Shown: positions 16,928 to 26,049 of the stretch, piece by piece
Layout of the letters: each line of letters starts with the position of its first letter
Numbering within the stretch: the stretch's first letter is position 1
NCBI RefSeq assembly: GCF_003337555.1
Contig: NZ_QPJK01000006.1
Coordinates: 124,001 to 188,000 of the forward strand
DNA: 64,000 nt
DNA from: Pseudorhodoferax soli
Lineage (GTDB): Bacteria; Pseudomonadota; Gammaproteobacteria; Burkholderiales; Burkholderiaceae_C
Direction of reading: 5' to 3'
Translations under genes and position numbers: made by a program
Notes under the pieces: generated by a model
The model's input: only the letters and a program-made list of their open reading frames with translations
What the model was told of the DNA's origin: nothing
Databases searched by the model: none

Positions 16928-16951
16928 TTTGGAATGGGGGTGGGGGTTTTC

Positions 16952-18049
16952 TCATGCGCGCTCCGCCAGGAGCCCCGCCAGCAGGGCCAGCGCATCCTGC
17001 GCCTGTTCGGAATCCCCCTCGGCCCGCAGTTCGGCGATCACGTCGCCCAGGTAGCCATCGGCCTGCAGCCCGGCAATGTCGGCATCCGTGGGCACGAGGC
17101 GCAGCGCGGCCTGGTCGGCCTGCAGGTGGCGCACGCGTGCCTCGGCCGCGCCAAGCCCGGCCTGCAGCCGTGCGCGCGCCGCCAGGTCCAGCTGGCCGCG
17201 CAGGCGCAGGTCGACCACGTGCTGCGGCGTGAGCGCGGCCAGCTGGTCGAGCAGCGCATCCAGGTCGCTGTCGACCTGCAGCGCCGCATCGATCTGCTGC
17301 CAGCGGTACTGGCCCACGGCCACGCTGCGCACCTGCGGTGTGGCGCCCGGTGCGGCGATGTCCACCAACAGCGCGTTGCCAGCCTCGTTGGCGCGGAAGC
17401 GGTCGGGCTCCGGCGTGCCGGCGTACCAGATGCGCGCATCGATGGCCTTGGTGCCGTGCCAGTCGCCCAGCGCGAGATAGTCCAGCCGCGCGCGCACGGC
17501 GCGGTCCGGCGCGATCGGGTTCGCGGAGTCGATGTCCTCGGCCAGGATGCCTTGCACGCTGCCGTGCGCGATGCCGATGCGCAGCAGCCCGGCCGGCGTG
17601 TCGGCGGCATCGAACCAGGCCGTGAGGTCGTGGTGGGTGTGGCGCTGCGTGAGCGGTGCGGGCAGGGCAGCGAAGCCCTGGGCTTCGAAGCGCTGCACGC
17701 AGGGCTCCAGGAGCAGGTGGGCGTTGGGCGGCACGGCGCCCAGGCGCTGGGCGCGGCTCCAGACGCTTTCGGCCAGCGCCGCGTCGTGGTTGCCGGGCAG
17801 CAGCAGCCAGGGGCCGGCAAACCCGGCCAGTGCGTTGAACAGCCGGCGCACGGTGCGCTCGGAGACGGTCTGGGCGTCGAACACGTCGCCGGCCACGAGC
17901 ACGGCGTCCACGCCCTCGGCGCTGGCCAAGGCCGCCAGGCGTTCGACAGCCTGCAGCCTGGCCTCGGCCAGCATGGGGGCGTTGTCGGGGGAGAGGGTGG
18001 CGAACTGGCGGCCGATCTGCCAGTCGGCCGTGTGCAGGAAACGGGGCAT
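16952..18049 (-). CDS. SbcD/Mre11-like DNA repair exonuclease (calcineurin-type metallophosphoesterase)
   Basis: A 365-residue protein with the metallophosphoesterase motifs in order: 'FLHTADWQIG', 'LVAGDVFDAQ', 'LLPGNHDAAL', 'IGIAHGSV' and 'LALGDWHG'. The first motif reads D-W-Q where canonical Mre11/SbcD has D-x-H; I believe this variant recurs in a bacterial subgroup, but it removes one usual metal ligand. The C-terminal ~120 residues are the helical capping/ATPase-binding part. The nuclease gene is first, the SMC-like ATPase follows after a repeat element. Start 18049 begins 'MPRFLHTADW', standard for the family. A divergent sensor kinase gene starts 234 bp away. Confidence 0.9.
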   Translation of the reverse strand: MPRFLHTADWQIGRQFATLSPDNAPMLAEARLQAVERLAALASAEGVDAVLVAGDVFDAQTVSERTVRRLFNALAGFAGPWLLLPGNHDAALAESVWSRAQRLGAVPPNAHLLLEPCVQRFEAQGFAALPAPLTQRHTHHDLTAWFDAADTPAGLLRIGIAHGSVQGILAEDIDSANPIAPDRAVRARLDYLALGDWHGTKAIDARIWYAGTPEPDRFRANEAGNALLVDIAAPGATPQVRSVAVGQYRWQQIDAALQVDSDLDALLDQLAALTPQHVVDLRLRGQLDLAARARLQAGLGAAEARVRHLQADQAALRLVPTDADIAGLQADGYLGDVIAELRAEGDSEQAQDALALLAGLLAERA

Positions 18050-18283
18050 GGGCGCGGATTGTGCCGCGCGGGGTGATCCCGATCCGCCCCGCCTGCGTAG
18101 CACCCCCAGCTGCCGGCCGTGGTTGTTGCCGTGCGGAAAGCCGGCGCTACGATGCGCCATCGCGGCGGCCCGAAGGCGGCGCCCGGTCCGGCCCGTCCAT
18201 CCGTCATGGCGGCCGCCTGTGCGTGCGATCGCTGGAACGTCTTGTAACCGGTAGGTGCGCAGTCCACGCAGTTCGGGGGAGAC

Positions 18284-21200
18284 ATGGCAGAGCGGTCTGC
18301 AGACGATTTTCTGGGCCAGGGCACGGCCGCCGGGCGCATCCGCGCGATCGATTGGGCCGCCACGCCCGTCGGCGCGATGGCGCAGTGGCCCGACAGCCTG
18401 CGCAGCGTGGTGGGCACGATGCTGCGCACGCGCCAGCCCATGGTGCTGCTGCTGGGCAGCGAACTCGTGCAGCTCTACAACGACGCCTACATCGAGCGCG
18501 GCCTGAGCCGCCACCCCCGGCAGATGGGCGCCCGCGTGGCCGACACCTGGCCCGAGAGCATCGGCGCGCAGGCCGGGCAGTTCGCCGCCGTGCTGCGCGA
18601 CGGGCAGCCGGTGTTCCAGCGCGACACGCTGGTGCCGCTGATGCGCGCGGGCCGGCTGCTGGACACCTACTGGTCCTATGACTGCACACCCTTCATCGAT
18701 GCCCAGGGCGTGGTGCAGGGCGTCCTGGTCAGCCCGGTCGAGACCACGCAGCGTGTGCTGGCCACGCAGCGCGCGGCGGCGCTGAAGGACTTCTCCGCGG
18801 CCATGGGCGCAGCCCGGGTGGCCGCGGAACTGCCCGACCTGGCGGTACAGGCCTTCGCCAACAGCACGCGCGATGCGACGCAGCTGAGCTGCCACCGCAC
18901 GCCGCGCGCGCACTTCGTGCCCGAGCCGTGGTCCGGCGCCGGGCTGGCGCCCATGCCAGGCGCGCAGGCCATGCGCAACTGGATCGCCAGCGACCCGGAC
19001 CTGTGGGACCGCCTGCGCAGCGGCGAAGACGTGCACGACGGCAGCATCGTGCTGGTGCCGCTGGCCGACAAGGCGGGCGCCGACGCGATCCGCTTTGCTG
19101 CGTTCGCGCTCGACCCCCGCCTGGCGCTGGACGAGCCTTACCGCCAGTACCTGCTGCAGGCCACCCGGCGCATCGGCCAGGCGTTCGACCGCATCGAGGC
19201 CGAATCGGCGCGCGCCAGCAGTGCCGGCGAGCTGGAGGCGCTGCTCATGGACGCGCCGGTCGGCGCCGCCATCCTGACCGGGCCCGACCTGGTTCTCACG
19301 CTGGCCAACACCGCCTGCCGCCACTGTGTGGGCCAGCGCGACCTGGTCGGCAAGACCTTCGAGCAGGCCTTCCCCGAGGTCGCCGGCACCGCGCTGCCGG
19401 GCATCCTGCACGCGGCCTACGACACCGGCACGCCCTATGGGAGCCCGGAGACGCTGGTCCGGCTGGACAAGCGCGGCGGCGGCGTGCTGGAGGATTGCTG
19501 GTTCCAGTTCAACCTGCAGCCGCTGCGCACGCTGGAAGGCGACGTCTACGCGCTGATGGCCATCGTGATGGACCTCAGTGAGCAGGTGCGCGCGCGCCAG
19601 GCCGTGCAGGACCGCGCCGCCCAGCTGGAGAAGACGGTGCGCGCCCGCACCCGGCTGTTGCAGGAGGCCAACCTCGCCATGGGCCGGGCCAACGAGGCGC
19701 TCAGGGCGGCGGTGGACCGCACGCACAACGTGACCGAGATGATGCCGGGCCGCATCGCCTACTGGGACGCCGACCTGCGCTGCCAGTTCGCCAACCAGCG
19801 TTTTTGCGACTGGGTCGGCAAGCGGCCCGACGAGGTGCTGGGCCTGCAGGCGCAGCAGCTGTACTCGCCCGAGACGCTGGCGCGCACCAGGCATTTCGTC
19901 GAGGGTGCGCTGGCCGGCGTTGCTCAGCACTTCGAGACGCGCACCGTGCGGCCCGACGGCCGCGTGGTCTACAGCCAGGTCGACTACGTGCCCGAGCGTT
20001 CTGCGGCGCCGCGTCGGCCGGGCTTCTACCTCATGTCCGTCGACATCACGCCGCTCAAGGAGGCCGAGATCGCGCTGCGCGACGCCAACGCCGACCTGGC
20101 GCGCTCGCGCGATGCGGCCGAGACGGCCAGCCGCACCAAGAGCGCCTTCCTGGCCAACATGAGCCACGAGATGCGCACGCCGCTCAACGCCATCATCGGC
20201 ATGACGCATCTGCTGGCGCACCGCACGGTGGACGCCGACCAGCGGCGCAAGCTGGGCCAGGTGGACACCGCGGCCAAGCACCTGCTGGGCCTGATCTCCG
20301 ACGTGCTGGACCTGTCCAAGATCGAGGCCGGCAAGCTCGTGCTCGAGCGCAGCGACTTCCTGCTCGCCGACGCCGTGCACTGGGCGCTGGACATGGTGCG
20401 CGGCACCGCGCAGGCCAAGGGCCTGGTGCTGCGGCACGAGACCGCGGCCCTGCCCACCCGCGTGCGCGGCGATGCGCTGCGGCTGTCGCAGATCCTCATC
20501 AACCTGCTGTCCAACGCCGTCAAGTTCACCGAACGCGGCAGCGTGGAATTGCGCGGCCATGTGCTGCAGACGCAGGCCGGGCGCTACCAGCTGTGCTTCG
20601 AGGTGCAGGACACCGGCATCGGCATCGCACCGGCCCAGCAGGCCCACCTGTTCGGCGCCTTCGAGCAGGCCGACAGCTCGATCACGCGCCGCCATGGTGG
20701 CACCGGCCTGGGCCTGGCGCTGTCGCGCGAACTGGCGCGCGCCATGGAGGGCGAGGCCGGTGTGGAAAGCCAGCCGGGCGTGGGCAGCACCTTCTGGTTC
20801 AGCGCCTGGCTCGAGGAGGCGCGCGGCGAGAGCGGCTTCGCCCCCCTGGGCGCCCTCGACCTGGACAGCCCCCTGCCATCCCTCGACCCGCAAGAGCGGC
20901 TGCGCCGCCAGTACCGCGGCCGCAGCGTGCTGCTGGCCGAGGACAACGCCGTCAACCGGGAGGTCGGCGTGGCACTGCTGGAGCATGTGGGGCTGCGCGT
21001 GGCCACCGCGGCCGACGGCAGGGAGGCCCTGGCCATGGTCCGCGCCGGCCGCTACGACCTCGTGCTCATGGACATGCAGATGCCGCACATGGACGGCCTG
21101 GAGGCCACGCGCGCGATCCGTGCAGACCTGAACACCGTGCCCATCGTCGCGATGACCGCCAACGCGCTGGTCAACGACCGCCATGCCTGCCTGGAAGCCG

Positions 21201-21286
21201 GCATGGACGACCACGTGGCCAAGCCGGTCAACCCGGAACTCCTCTACGCCGCGCTGCTGCGCTGGTTGCCCGGACCGGACCGCTGA
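18284..21286 (+). CDS. Hybrid sensor histidine kinase/response regulator with PAS-type sensing modules
   Basis: A 1,000-residue soluble kinase without clear membrane segments. Order: an N-terminal PAS-like domain of the kind starting '[20 protein letters not shown]' (residues ~20-150), a GAF-like stretch (~165-300), PAS domains (~310-420 and ~480-590), HisKA with phospho-acceptor His628 in '[16 protein letters not shown]', HATPase_c with 'NAVKFT', 'DTGIGIA' and '[10 protein letters not shown]', and a C-terminal receiver with Asp930 in '[13 protein letters not shown]'. No Hpt domain is present, so onward phosphotransfer needs another protein. The missing membrane anchor suggests it senses a cytoplasmic signal such as a ligand, redox state or light. 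No cognate regulator lies next to it. Confidence 0.92.
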   Translation: MAERSADDFLGQGTAAGRIRAIDWAATPVGAMAQWPDSLRSVVGTMLRTRQPMVLLLGSELVQLYNDAYIERGLSRHPRQMGARVADTWPESIGAQAGQFAAVLRDGQPVFQRDTLVPLMRAGRLLDTYWSYDCTPFIDAQGVVQGVLVSPVETTQRVLATQRAAALKDFSAAMGAARVAAELPDLAVQAFANSTRDATQLSCHRTPRAHFVPEPWSGAGLAPMPGAQAMRNWIASDPDLWDRLRSGEDVHDGSIVLVPLADKAGADAIRFAAFALDPRLALDEPYRQYLLQATRRIGQAFDRIEAESARASSAGELEALLMDAPVGAAILTGPDLVLTLANTACRHCVGQRDLVGKTFEQAFPEVAGTALPGILHAAYDTGTPYGSPETLVRLDKRGGGVLEDCWFQFNLQPLRTLEGDVYALMAIVMDLSEQVRARQAVQDRAAQLEKTVRARTRLLQEANLAMGRANEALRAAVDRTHNVTEMMPGRIAYWDADLRCQFANQRFCDWVGKRPDEVLGLQAQQLYSPETLARTRHFVEGALAGVAQHFETRTVRPDGRVVYSQVDYVPERSAAPRRPGFYLMSVDITPLKEAEIALRDANADLARSRDAAETASRTKSAFLANMSHEMRTPLNAIIGMTHLLAHRTVDADQRRKLGQVDTAAKHLLGLISDVLDLSKIEAGKLVLERSDFLLADAVHWALDMVRGTAQAKGLVLRHETAALPTRVRGDALRLSQILINLLSNAVKFTERGSVELRGHVLQTQAGRYQLCFEVQDTGIGIAPAQQAHLFGAFEQADSSITRRHGGTGLGLALSRELARAMEGEAGVESQPGVGSTFWFSAWLEEARGESGFAPLGALDLDSPLPSLDPQERLRRQYRGRSVLLAEDNAVNREVGVALLEHVGLRVATAADGREALAMVRAGRYDLVLMDMQMPHMDGLEATRAIRADLNTVPIVAMTANALVNDRHACLEAGMDDHVAKPVNPELLYAALLRWLPGPDR

Positions 21287-21356
21287 GCGATTTGCGCAAC
21301 AACTGTTACAAATTCAGGGGATTACCCGACTGTCTGATGAGCAGGTTGGTATGACA

Positions 21357-21380
21357 TGTTCCAGGCCGGGAACAGTTTTT
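21357..21380 (+). terminator. Hairpin plus T-run in the leader of the sugar dehydrogenase gene
   Basis: TGTTCC (21357-21362) and GGAACA (21369-21374) form a perfect 6-bp stem with a 6-nt loop, followed by G and five T (21376-21380). It is a modest intrinsic terminator. It may end the kinase transcript. It sits only 20 bp before the ATG at 21401, so if the dehydrogenase promoter lies upstream the hairpin would be in its mRNA leader and could attenuate it. Confidence 0.5.
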
Positions 21381-21400
21381 GCCCCTAACGAGAGGAGACC

Positions 21401-22615
21401 ATGAAGAACGCCATGATCCGCGCCACGGTTCGCGCTGTGTGCGCCGCCACCCTGCTGCTGGCCGGCCACGCCGGTTGGGCCCAGCAAAAGGCCGAGGAGG
21501 AGCCCGGCTGGGCCAAGGGCCGGCCAAAGACCGACACCGCCATGCGCATGGCGCCGGTGCCGGCCTTCCCGATCCCCACCGCCGTCGACCAGCTGCCGAC
21601 CAAGAAATTCAAGCTGCCGCCGGGCTTCAAGGTGGAGACCTTCGCCTCGGGCCTGCTCGACGCGCGCGGCCTGCGCCAGGGCGAGAAGGGCACGATCTTC
21701 GTCAGCACGCTGTTCGTGGGCAACAAGGTCTACGCGCTGCCGGCTGACGGCAAGGGCCAGGCCAAGACCATCATCGACAAGATGCCGTTCGCCACCGGCA
21801 TCGAGTTCCACAAGGGCGCGTTGTACGTCGCCACCAACACCAAGATCCTGCGCTACGACAACGCCGAGGCCAACCTGGACAACCTGGGCGAGCCCAAGGT
21901 GCTGTACGACAAGCTGCCCGGCGGCGGCGACCACAGCTGGAAGTACCTGCGCATCCGTGACGAGAAGCTCTACTTCGCCATCGGCGCGCCCTGCAACATT
22001 TGCGACCCGGGCGAGTACGCCAAGATCTACCGCATGAACCTGGACGGCACGGGCATGGAGACCGTGGCCGCGGGCGTGCGCAACACCGTGGGCTTCGACT
22101 TCAACCCCAAGGGCGGGCAACTCTGGTTCACCGACAACGGGCGCGACTGGCTCAGCGAGGAGATCCCCAACGACGAGCTCAACGTGGTGAGCGGGCCGAA
22201 CCAGCACTTCGGCTACCCGTTCTGCCACCAGGGCAACATCTCCGACCCGGAATTCGGCTGGGGCAAGGATTGCACCGGCAACGAGTTCGCCAAGCCGGCC
22301 GCGCTGCTGGGCCCGCACGCCGGCTCGCTCGGGCTGAAGTTCTACACCGGCAAGATGTTCCCGGCCAAGTACCAGGGTGCCATGTTCATCGCGCGCCACG
22401 GCCCGTGGAACCGCACCGTGAAGTACGCCGACGTGTCGGTCGCCTGGCCCGACGGCAAGGGCGGCGCCAAGGTCGAGCCGTTCATGACGGGCTTCGTCGA
22501 GAACAACACCTACCTGGGGCGCCCGGTGGACTTCATGGTGATGAAGGACGGCTCGCTGCTCGTCTCCGACGACCACGCGGGCGCGATCTACCGCATCACC
22601 TACGGCGGTAAATGA
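21401..22615 (+). CDS. PQQ-type sugar (sorbosone-like) dehydrogenase, periplasmic
   Basis: A 404-residue exported protein: signal peptide to about residue 27 ('LLAGHAGWAQQ'), then a six-bladed beta-propeller of the glucose/sorbosone dehydrogenase type. Visible landmarks are 'VETFASGLLDARGL', 'GGGDHSWKYLRI', 'GVRNTVGFDFNPKGGQLWFT', 'NQHFGYPFCHQG', 'FIARHGPWNRT' and 'LLVSDDHAGAIYRI'. These match the PQQ-binding propeller family that oxidises aldoses or related alcohols in the periplasm. A strong ribosome site (GAGGAG) precedes the ATG. The stop overlaps the start of the diheme cytochrome gene (ATGA), which points to that cytochrome as electron acceptor. The substrate is not known. Confidence 0.9.
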   Translation: MKNAMIRATVRAVCAATLLLAGHAGWAQQKAEEEPGWAKGRPKTDTAMRMAPVPAFPIPTAVDQLPTKKFKLPPGFKVETFASGLLDARGLRQGEKGTIFVSTLFVGNKVYALPADGKGQAKTIIDKMPFATGIEFHKGALYVATNTKILRYDNAEANLDNLGEPKVLYDKLPGGGDHSWKYLRIRDEKLYFAIGAPCNICDPGEYAKIYRMNLDGTGMETVAAGVRNTVGFDFNPKGGQLWFTDNGRDWLSEEIPNDELNVVSGPNQHFGYPFCHQGNISDPEFGWGKDCTGNEFAKPAALLGPHAGSLGLKFYTGKMFPAKYQGAMFIARHGPWNRTVKYADVSVAWPDGKGGAKVEPFMTGFVENNTYLGRPVDFMVMKDGSLLVSDDHAGAIYRITYGGK

Positions 22616-23247
22616 AGCCTCGGGCCAGCCTCAAGCCAGCCCTGGTCGTCGCCGCCGCGCTGCTGCTGCCGCTGGCGGCGGCGGCGCAGCAGCCGCCCGC
22701 CGCCGGCAACGCCTACGCCCAGCGCTTCGCCAGCGTGTGCGCGGCCTGCCACGGGGCCAACGGCCGCAACGACATGGCGCTGACGCCGGCCCTGGCGGGC
22801 CAGCACTCGTTCTACGCGATCACGCAGCTGTTCCTGTTCCGCGAAGGGCGGCGCAGCAACGAGGCCATGTCGGCCATCGCCAAGACGCTGACGGATGCCG
22901 ACCTGCGCGGCTTTTCCGACTACATCGCCACCTTGCCGGCGGTGCCGGCGCCCCCGCCGGCCCAGCCGGCCGACGCCACCCGCATGGCGCGGGGCCAGTC
23001 GCTCGCGCAGGAGCACAAGTGCTTCGCCTGCCACGGCGCCGATCTGTCCGGCGGCCAGCAGGTGCCACGCATCGCGCAGCAGCGCGAGGACTACCTGCAG
23101 ATGGCGCTGCAGGAGTTCAAGTCCGGCAAACGCCCTGGCTACACCATGGCCATGGGCGAGGCCGTGGGCCGCATCCCGGTCGAGGACTTGGACACCCTGG
23201 CCTACTTCGTCGCGCGCTTCACGCCCGCCGCTCCGGCCCGCAAGTAG
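22612..23247 (+). CDS. Diheme c-type cytochrome
   Basis: A 211-residue exported cytochrome with a signal peptide (residues 1-~25) and two heme-binding CxxCH motifs, 'CAACH' and 'CFACH', in two similar cytochrome c4-like halves. Candidate axial Met ligands are in 'NDMALTPALAG..' and 'YTMAMGEA'. It is translationally coupled to the upstream PQQ-type dehydrogenase, so it most likely takes electrons from that enzyme and passes them to the terminal oxidases. An intrinsic terminator follows at 23257-23287. Confidence 0.92.
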   Translation: MKPRASLKPALVVAAALLLPLAAAAQQPPAAGNAYAQRFASVCAACHGANGRNDMALTPALAGQHSFYAITQLFLFREGRRSNEAMSAIAKTLTDADLRGFSDYIATLPAVPAPPPAQPADATRMARGQSLAQEHKCFACHGADLSGGQQVPRIAQQREDYLQMALQEFKSGKRPGYTMAMGEAVGRIPVEDLDTLAYFVARFTPAAPARK

Positions 23248-23256
23248 CGCCGCGCT

Positions 23257-23287
23257 CCCGGCCTGCACCTGCTGCGGGCCGGGTTTT
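23257..23287 (+). terminator. Intrinsic terminator after the dehydrogenase-cytochrome pair
   Basis: CCCGGCC (23257-23263) pairs with GGCCGGG (23277-23283) around a 13-nt loop and is followed directly by TTTT. It lies 10 bp after the cytochrome stop codon and separates the pair from the regulator gene at 23445. Confidence 0.7.
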
Positions 23288-23362
23288 CGGCCGGTTTTTG
23301 CCGCATCCGATACAGTTCCGAACAAATGCCGGACGGCTTCCGTCAGGTAACTGCACAAATAT

Positions 23363-23372
23363 GTGCTAGCAC
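23363..23372. promoter_or_regulatory. Perfect 10-bp palindrome upstream of the ATPase-type regulator
   Basis: GTGCTAGCAC is a perfect palindrome in the 157 bp between the terminator and the regulator start at 23445. Its position, about 70 bp before the ATG, suits an operator, possibly for autoregulation. A 10-bp palindrome can also occur by chance, so confidence is low. Confidence 0.35.
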
Positions 23373-23444
23373 GGCACAATCCCCGCCGATGGGCCGGGCC
23401 GCCGTGGCGGGACGCCGGCGAGGGCCTGGGCAACACGGTGGGAC

Positions 23445-25976
23445 ATGGCTGAGACTGTTTTTCGATTCGACCGGGCCGAGCTGCGGCTGGACACACGTGA
23501 GTTGTGCGTGGACGGGGCGCCCGTGGCCGTGGGCGCGCGCGCCTTCGACCTGCTGCAGGCGCTGGTGACCCACCGCGACCGGCTGCTGACCAAGCACGAG
23601 CTCATGGAGCTGGTCTGGCCCCGGCTCGTCGTCGAGGAGAACAACCTGCAGGTGCAGGTCAGCACGCTGCGCAAGCTGCTGGGCAGCAAGGCGATCGCCA
23701 CCGTGCCCGGCCGCGGCTACCGCTTCGCAGCCCCCTTGCTCGACGAGAGCCCCGCGCCGGCCGCGCCGCCGCGCGTGGTGGCGCCACCCGCCGCGCGCGG
23801 CCATGTCGGCAATTTGCGCCAGGGTGCGCCGCTGCTGGGCCGCGGCGCCGACCTCGCGGCCGTGGCCGCGCTGGTGCGCTCGCAACGCCTGGTCAGCCTG
23901 CTGGGCGCCGGCGGCATCGGCAAGACCAGCCTGGCCCGCGCGGTGGGCTGGGAGCTGGGCCATGCCTTCGCCGACGGTGTCTGGCTGGTGCCGCTGGCCG
24001 AGGTCGCCGAAGCCGCCACGCTGCCGCTGGCCGTGGCGCGCGTGCTGCAGATCAACCTGCCCGGCCCCGACCCGCTGGCCGCGCTGGCCGAGCGGCTGCC
24101 GCCCGAGGCGCTGCTGGTGCTGGACAACTGCGAACACCTGGCCGGCGCCGTGGCGGAGCTCGTGGAGCGCCTGTTGCAGGCCAGCCCGGGGCTGCACGTG
24201 CTGGCCACCAGCCAGGAGCCGCTGCGCCTGGTGCGCGAACAGCAGGTGCGGCTGGACGCACTGGCCGTGCCCGAACCCGGCGCACGCGAAGCGGCGCAGT
24301 CGCACGGTGCCGTGGCGCTCTTCCTGGCACGGGCCCAGGCCGCGCTGCCGGGCTTCGCCATCGATCCCGGCAACGAGGGCGCCGTGGTGGAGATCTGCCG
24401 CGCGCTCGACGGCGTGCCGCTGGCGCTGGAATTCGCCGCCGCGCGCGTGCCGCTGCTGGGGGTGGAGGGGGTGCGCCAGCACCTGGGCCAGCGCCTGCGC
24501 GTGCTGAGCCGTGGTGCGCGCGACGCGCCCGAGCGCCACCGCACGCTGCGCGCCACACTGGATTGGAGCCACGCGCTGCTGCGCGAGGACGAGAAGAAGG
24601 TGTTTCGCCGCCTCGGCGTGTTCGTCGGCGGCTTCGGCCTGGAGCTGGCCCAGCAGCTGGCGGCGGACGAGGCCACGGACGCCTGGGACGTCCTGGAACT
24701 CCTGGGCAACCTGGTCGAGAAATCCATGGTGGTGGTGGACACCGCCAGCGCCACGCCGCGCTACCGCCTGCTGGAGACCGCACGCGCCTATGCCTGCGAC
24801 CAGCTCGATCTGGCCGGCGAGCGGCCCGCGCTGCAGCTGGGCCATGCCCGCGCCATGGTCGCCATGTTCGACCGGCGCACGCGCATGGAGCGGCTGGGCC
24901 TGGAGACCGTGGACCAGTGGATGCAGGCCTGCCAGAGCGAAGCCGACAACCTGCGCGCCGCCATCGACTGGGCCGTGGCCGGCGGCGAGCGCACGCTGGC
25001 GCTGGACCTGGCCAACACCGCGGCCGAGTTCATGTACGAGGCCGGCCGCTACCCCGAGTGCGTGGCCTGGATGCGCCGCGCCGAGCCGCTGATCGGTGCC
25101 GACACGCCCGAACTCGTGCAGGCGCGCTTCCAGTTCGGCCTGGCCATGGTCGGCCTGCACGGTGGCGTGGAAGGCGCCGAGCGCCTGCGCCTGCTGGACG
25201 CCGCGCTGGCCATCCTGGAGCGCCACCCGCCCTCCATGGTGCTGGTCTACGCGCTGTGCATGCGCGGCTACGTGGCCGGCATCTGCGGCGACCTGGCGCT
25301 GGCGCGCCGCACGCTGGACCGCGTGCACGCGCTCACGCAGCCCGCGCCCTTCGCGCCGCTGCGCGGCCTGCCGCTGTACATCGAAGGCATGGTGCGCCGC
25401 TTCGAGGGCCGATCGCACGAGGCGCTGAGCGCCTTCACCGAGGCGCTGCCTTACGTGCGCCGCCATGGCGACGGCCGCACGCTGTTCTACCTGCAGAGCA
25501 ACATGGCCGCCGTGCACCACGAGATGGGCCACCTGGACGAAGCGGTGGACCAGTACCGCCGCGCCATCGTGGCGCTGGAGGATTCGCCGCGCACCGATGC
25601 CCAGATGATGTCCTTCGCGCTGCTCTGGTACGCCCATGCACTGACGGCGCAGGGCGCGCTGGACGAGGCGCTGGAGCAGGTGCGGCGCAGCCTGCCGTAT
25701 TGCCGGCGCTCGGTCGGGCTCAGGCACTTCGCGGGCATGCTCGCGCTGCTGGCGGCGCGGCGCGGAAGGCTGCGCGAGGCGGCCTTGCTGCTGGGCTGCG
25801 ACGACGCGGCGCGGCAGCGAAGGGGCGAGGTGCGCACGCCGTTCGACCTGCGCACCATGAAGTCCGTGCTGGCCCTGGTGGGGGCCGAGCATGCGGCCGA
25901 GCGCCTGGCGGTGTGGCGGGTGCAGGGCGGGGCGCTGGACGAGGGCGAGGCGGCAGAGCTGGTGCTGGGGGCATAG
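23445..25976 (+). CDS. Winged-helix regulator with predicted NTPase and TPR-like domains
   Basis: An 843-residue regulator. Residues ~1-100 are an OmpR-type winged helix ('ELRLDTRELCVDG', 'LMELVWPRLVVEENNLQVQV', 'ATVPGRGYRFAAPL'). Then comes a STAND-like NTPase (~125-430) with Walker A 'GAGGIGKTSLAR' and Walker B 'LLVLDNCEHL', and 'LPRA..LEFAA'-type sensor motifs near 'ALDGVPLALEFAAARVPLLG'. The last ~350 residues are helical repeats of TPR kind. This layout (COG3903-like) occurs in many Burkholderiales regulators that bind DNA on ligand- or partner-driven NTPase switching. No receiver domain is present. The target is unknown; it may control itself or the upstream dehydrogenase pair. It converges on the RND permease gene. 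Confidence 0.88.
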   Translation: MAETVFRFDRAELRLDTRELCVDGAPVAVGARAFDLLQALVTHRDRLLTKHELMELVWPRLVVEENNLQVQVSTLRKLLGSKAIATVPGRGYRFAAPLLDESPAPAAPPRVVAPPAARGHVGNLRQGAPLLGRGADLAAVAALVRSQRLVSLLGAGGIGKTSLARAVGWELGHAFADGVWLVPLAEVAEAATLPLAVARVLQINLPGPDPLAALAERLPPEALLVLDNCEHLAGAVAELVERLLQASPGLHVLATSQEPLRLVREQQVRLDALAVPEPGAREAAQSHGAVALFLARAQAALPGFAIDPGNEGAVVEICRALDGVPLALEFAAARVPLLGVEGVRQHLGQRLRVLSRGARDAPERHRTLRATLDWSHALLREDEKKVFRRLGVFVGGFGLELAQQLAADEATDAWDVLELLGNLVEKSMVVVDTASATPRYRLLETARAYACDQLDLAGERPALQLGHARAMVAMFDRRTRMERLGLETVDQWMQACQSEADNLRAAIDWAVAGGERTLALDLANTAAEFMYEAGRYPECVAWMRRAEPLIGADTPELVQARFQFGLAMVGLHGGVEGAERLRLLDAALAILERHPPSMVLVYALCMRGYVAGICGDLALARRTLDRVHALTQPAPFAPLRGLPLYIEGMVRRFEGRSHEALSAFTEALPYVRRHGDGRTLFYLQSNMAAVHHEMGHLDEAVDQYRRAIVALEDSPRTDAQMMSFALLWYAHALTAQGALDEALEQVRRSLPYCRRSVGLRHFAGMLALLAARRGRLREAALLLGCDDAARQRRGEVRTPFDLRTMKSVLALVGAEHAAERLAVWRVQGGALDEGEAAELVLGA

Positions 25977-26049
25977 CCCGGCGCGAAGCCCCAAGGCGGG
26001 GCCGTGGAGCCTGGTCTGCGCGCGGTGTGTCGGGCCGCGGGCGCGGACT

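Noticed and set aside
16445-16955. Small open frames inside the inverted-repeat element (for example minus strand 16434-16955)
   Set aside because: They span the repeat arms, have no ribosome site or family resemblance, and similar translated noise is typical of GC-rich intergenic repeats.
16952-21214. A very long open frame (about 1,420 codons) on the minus strand running through the sensor-kinase gene
   Set aside because: Only its last 365 codons (the SbcD-like nuclease) have protein-family motifs. The rest is antisense to the well-supported kinase and has the His/Gln/Arg-rich composition of shadow frames in GC-rich DNA.
25988-26002. A GCCCC/GGGGC stem between the regulator and the RND permease
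   Set aside because: Five-base arms without a T-run; not distinguishable from background.
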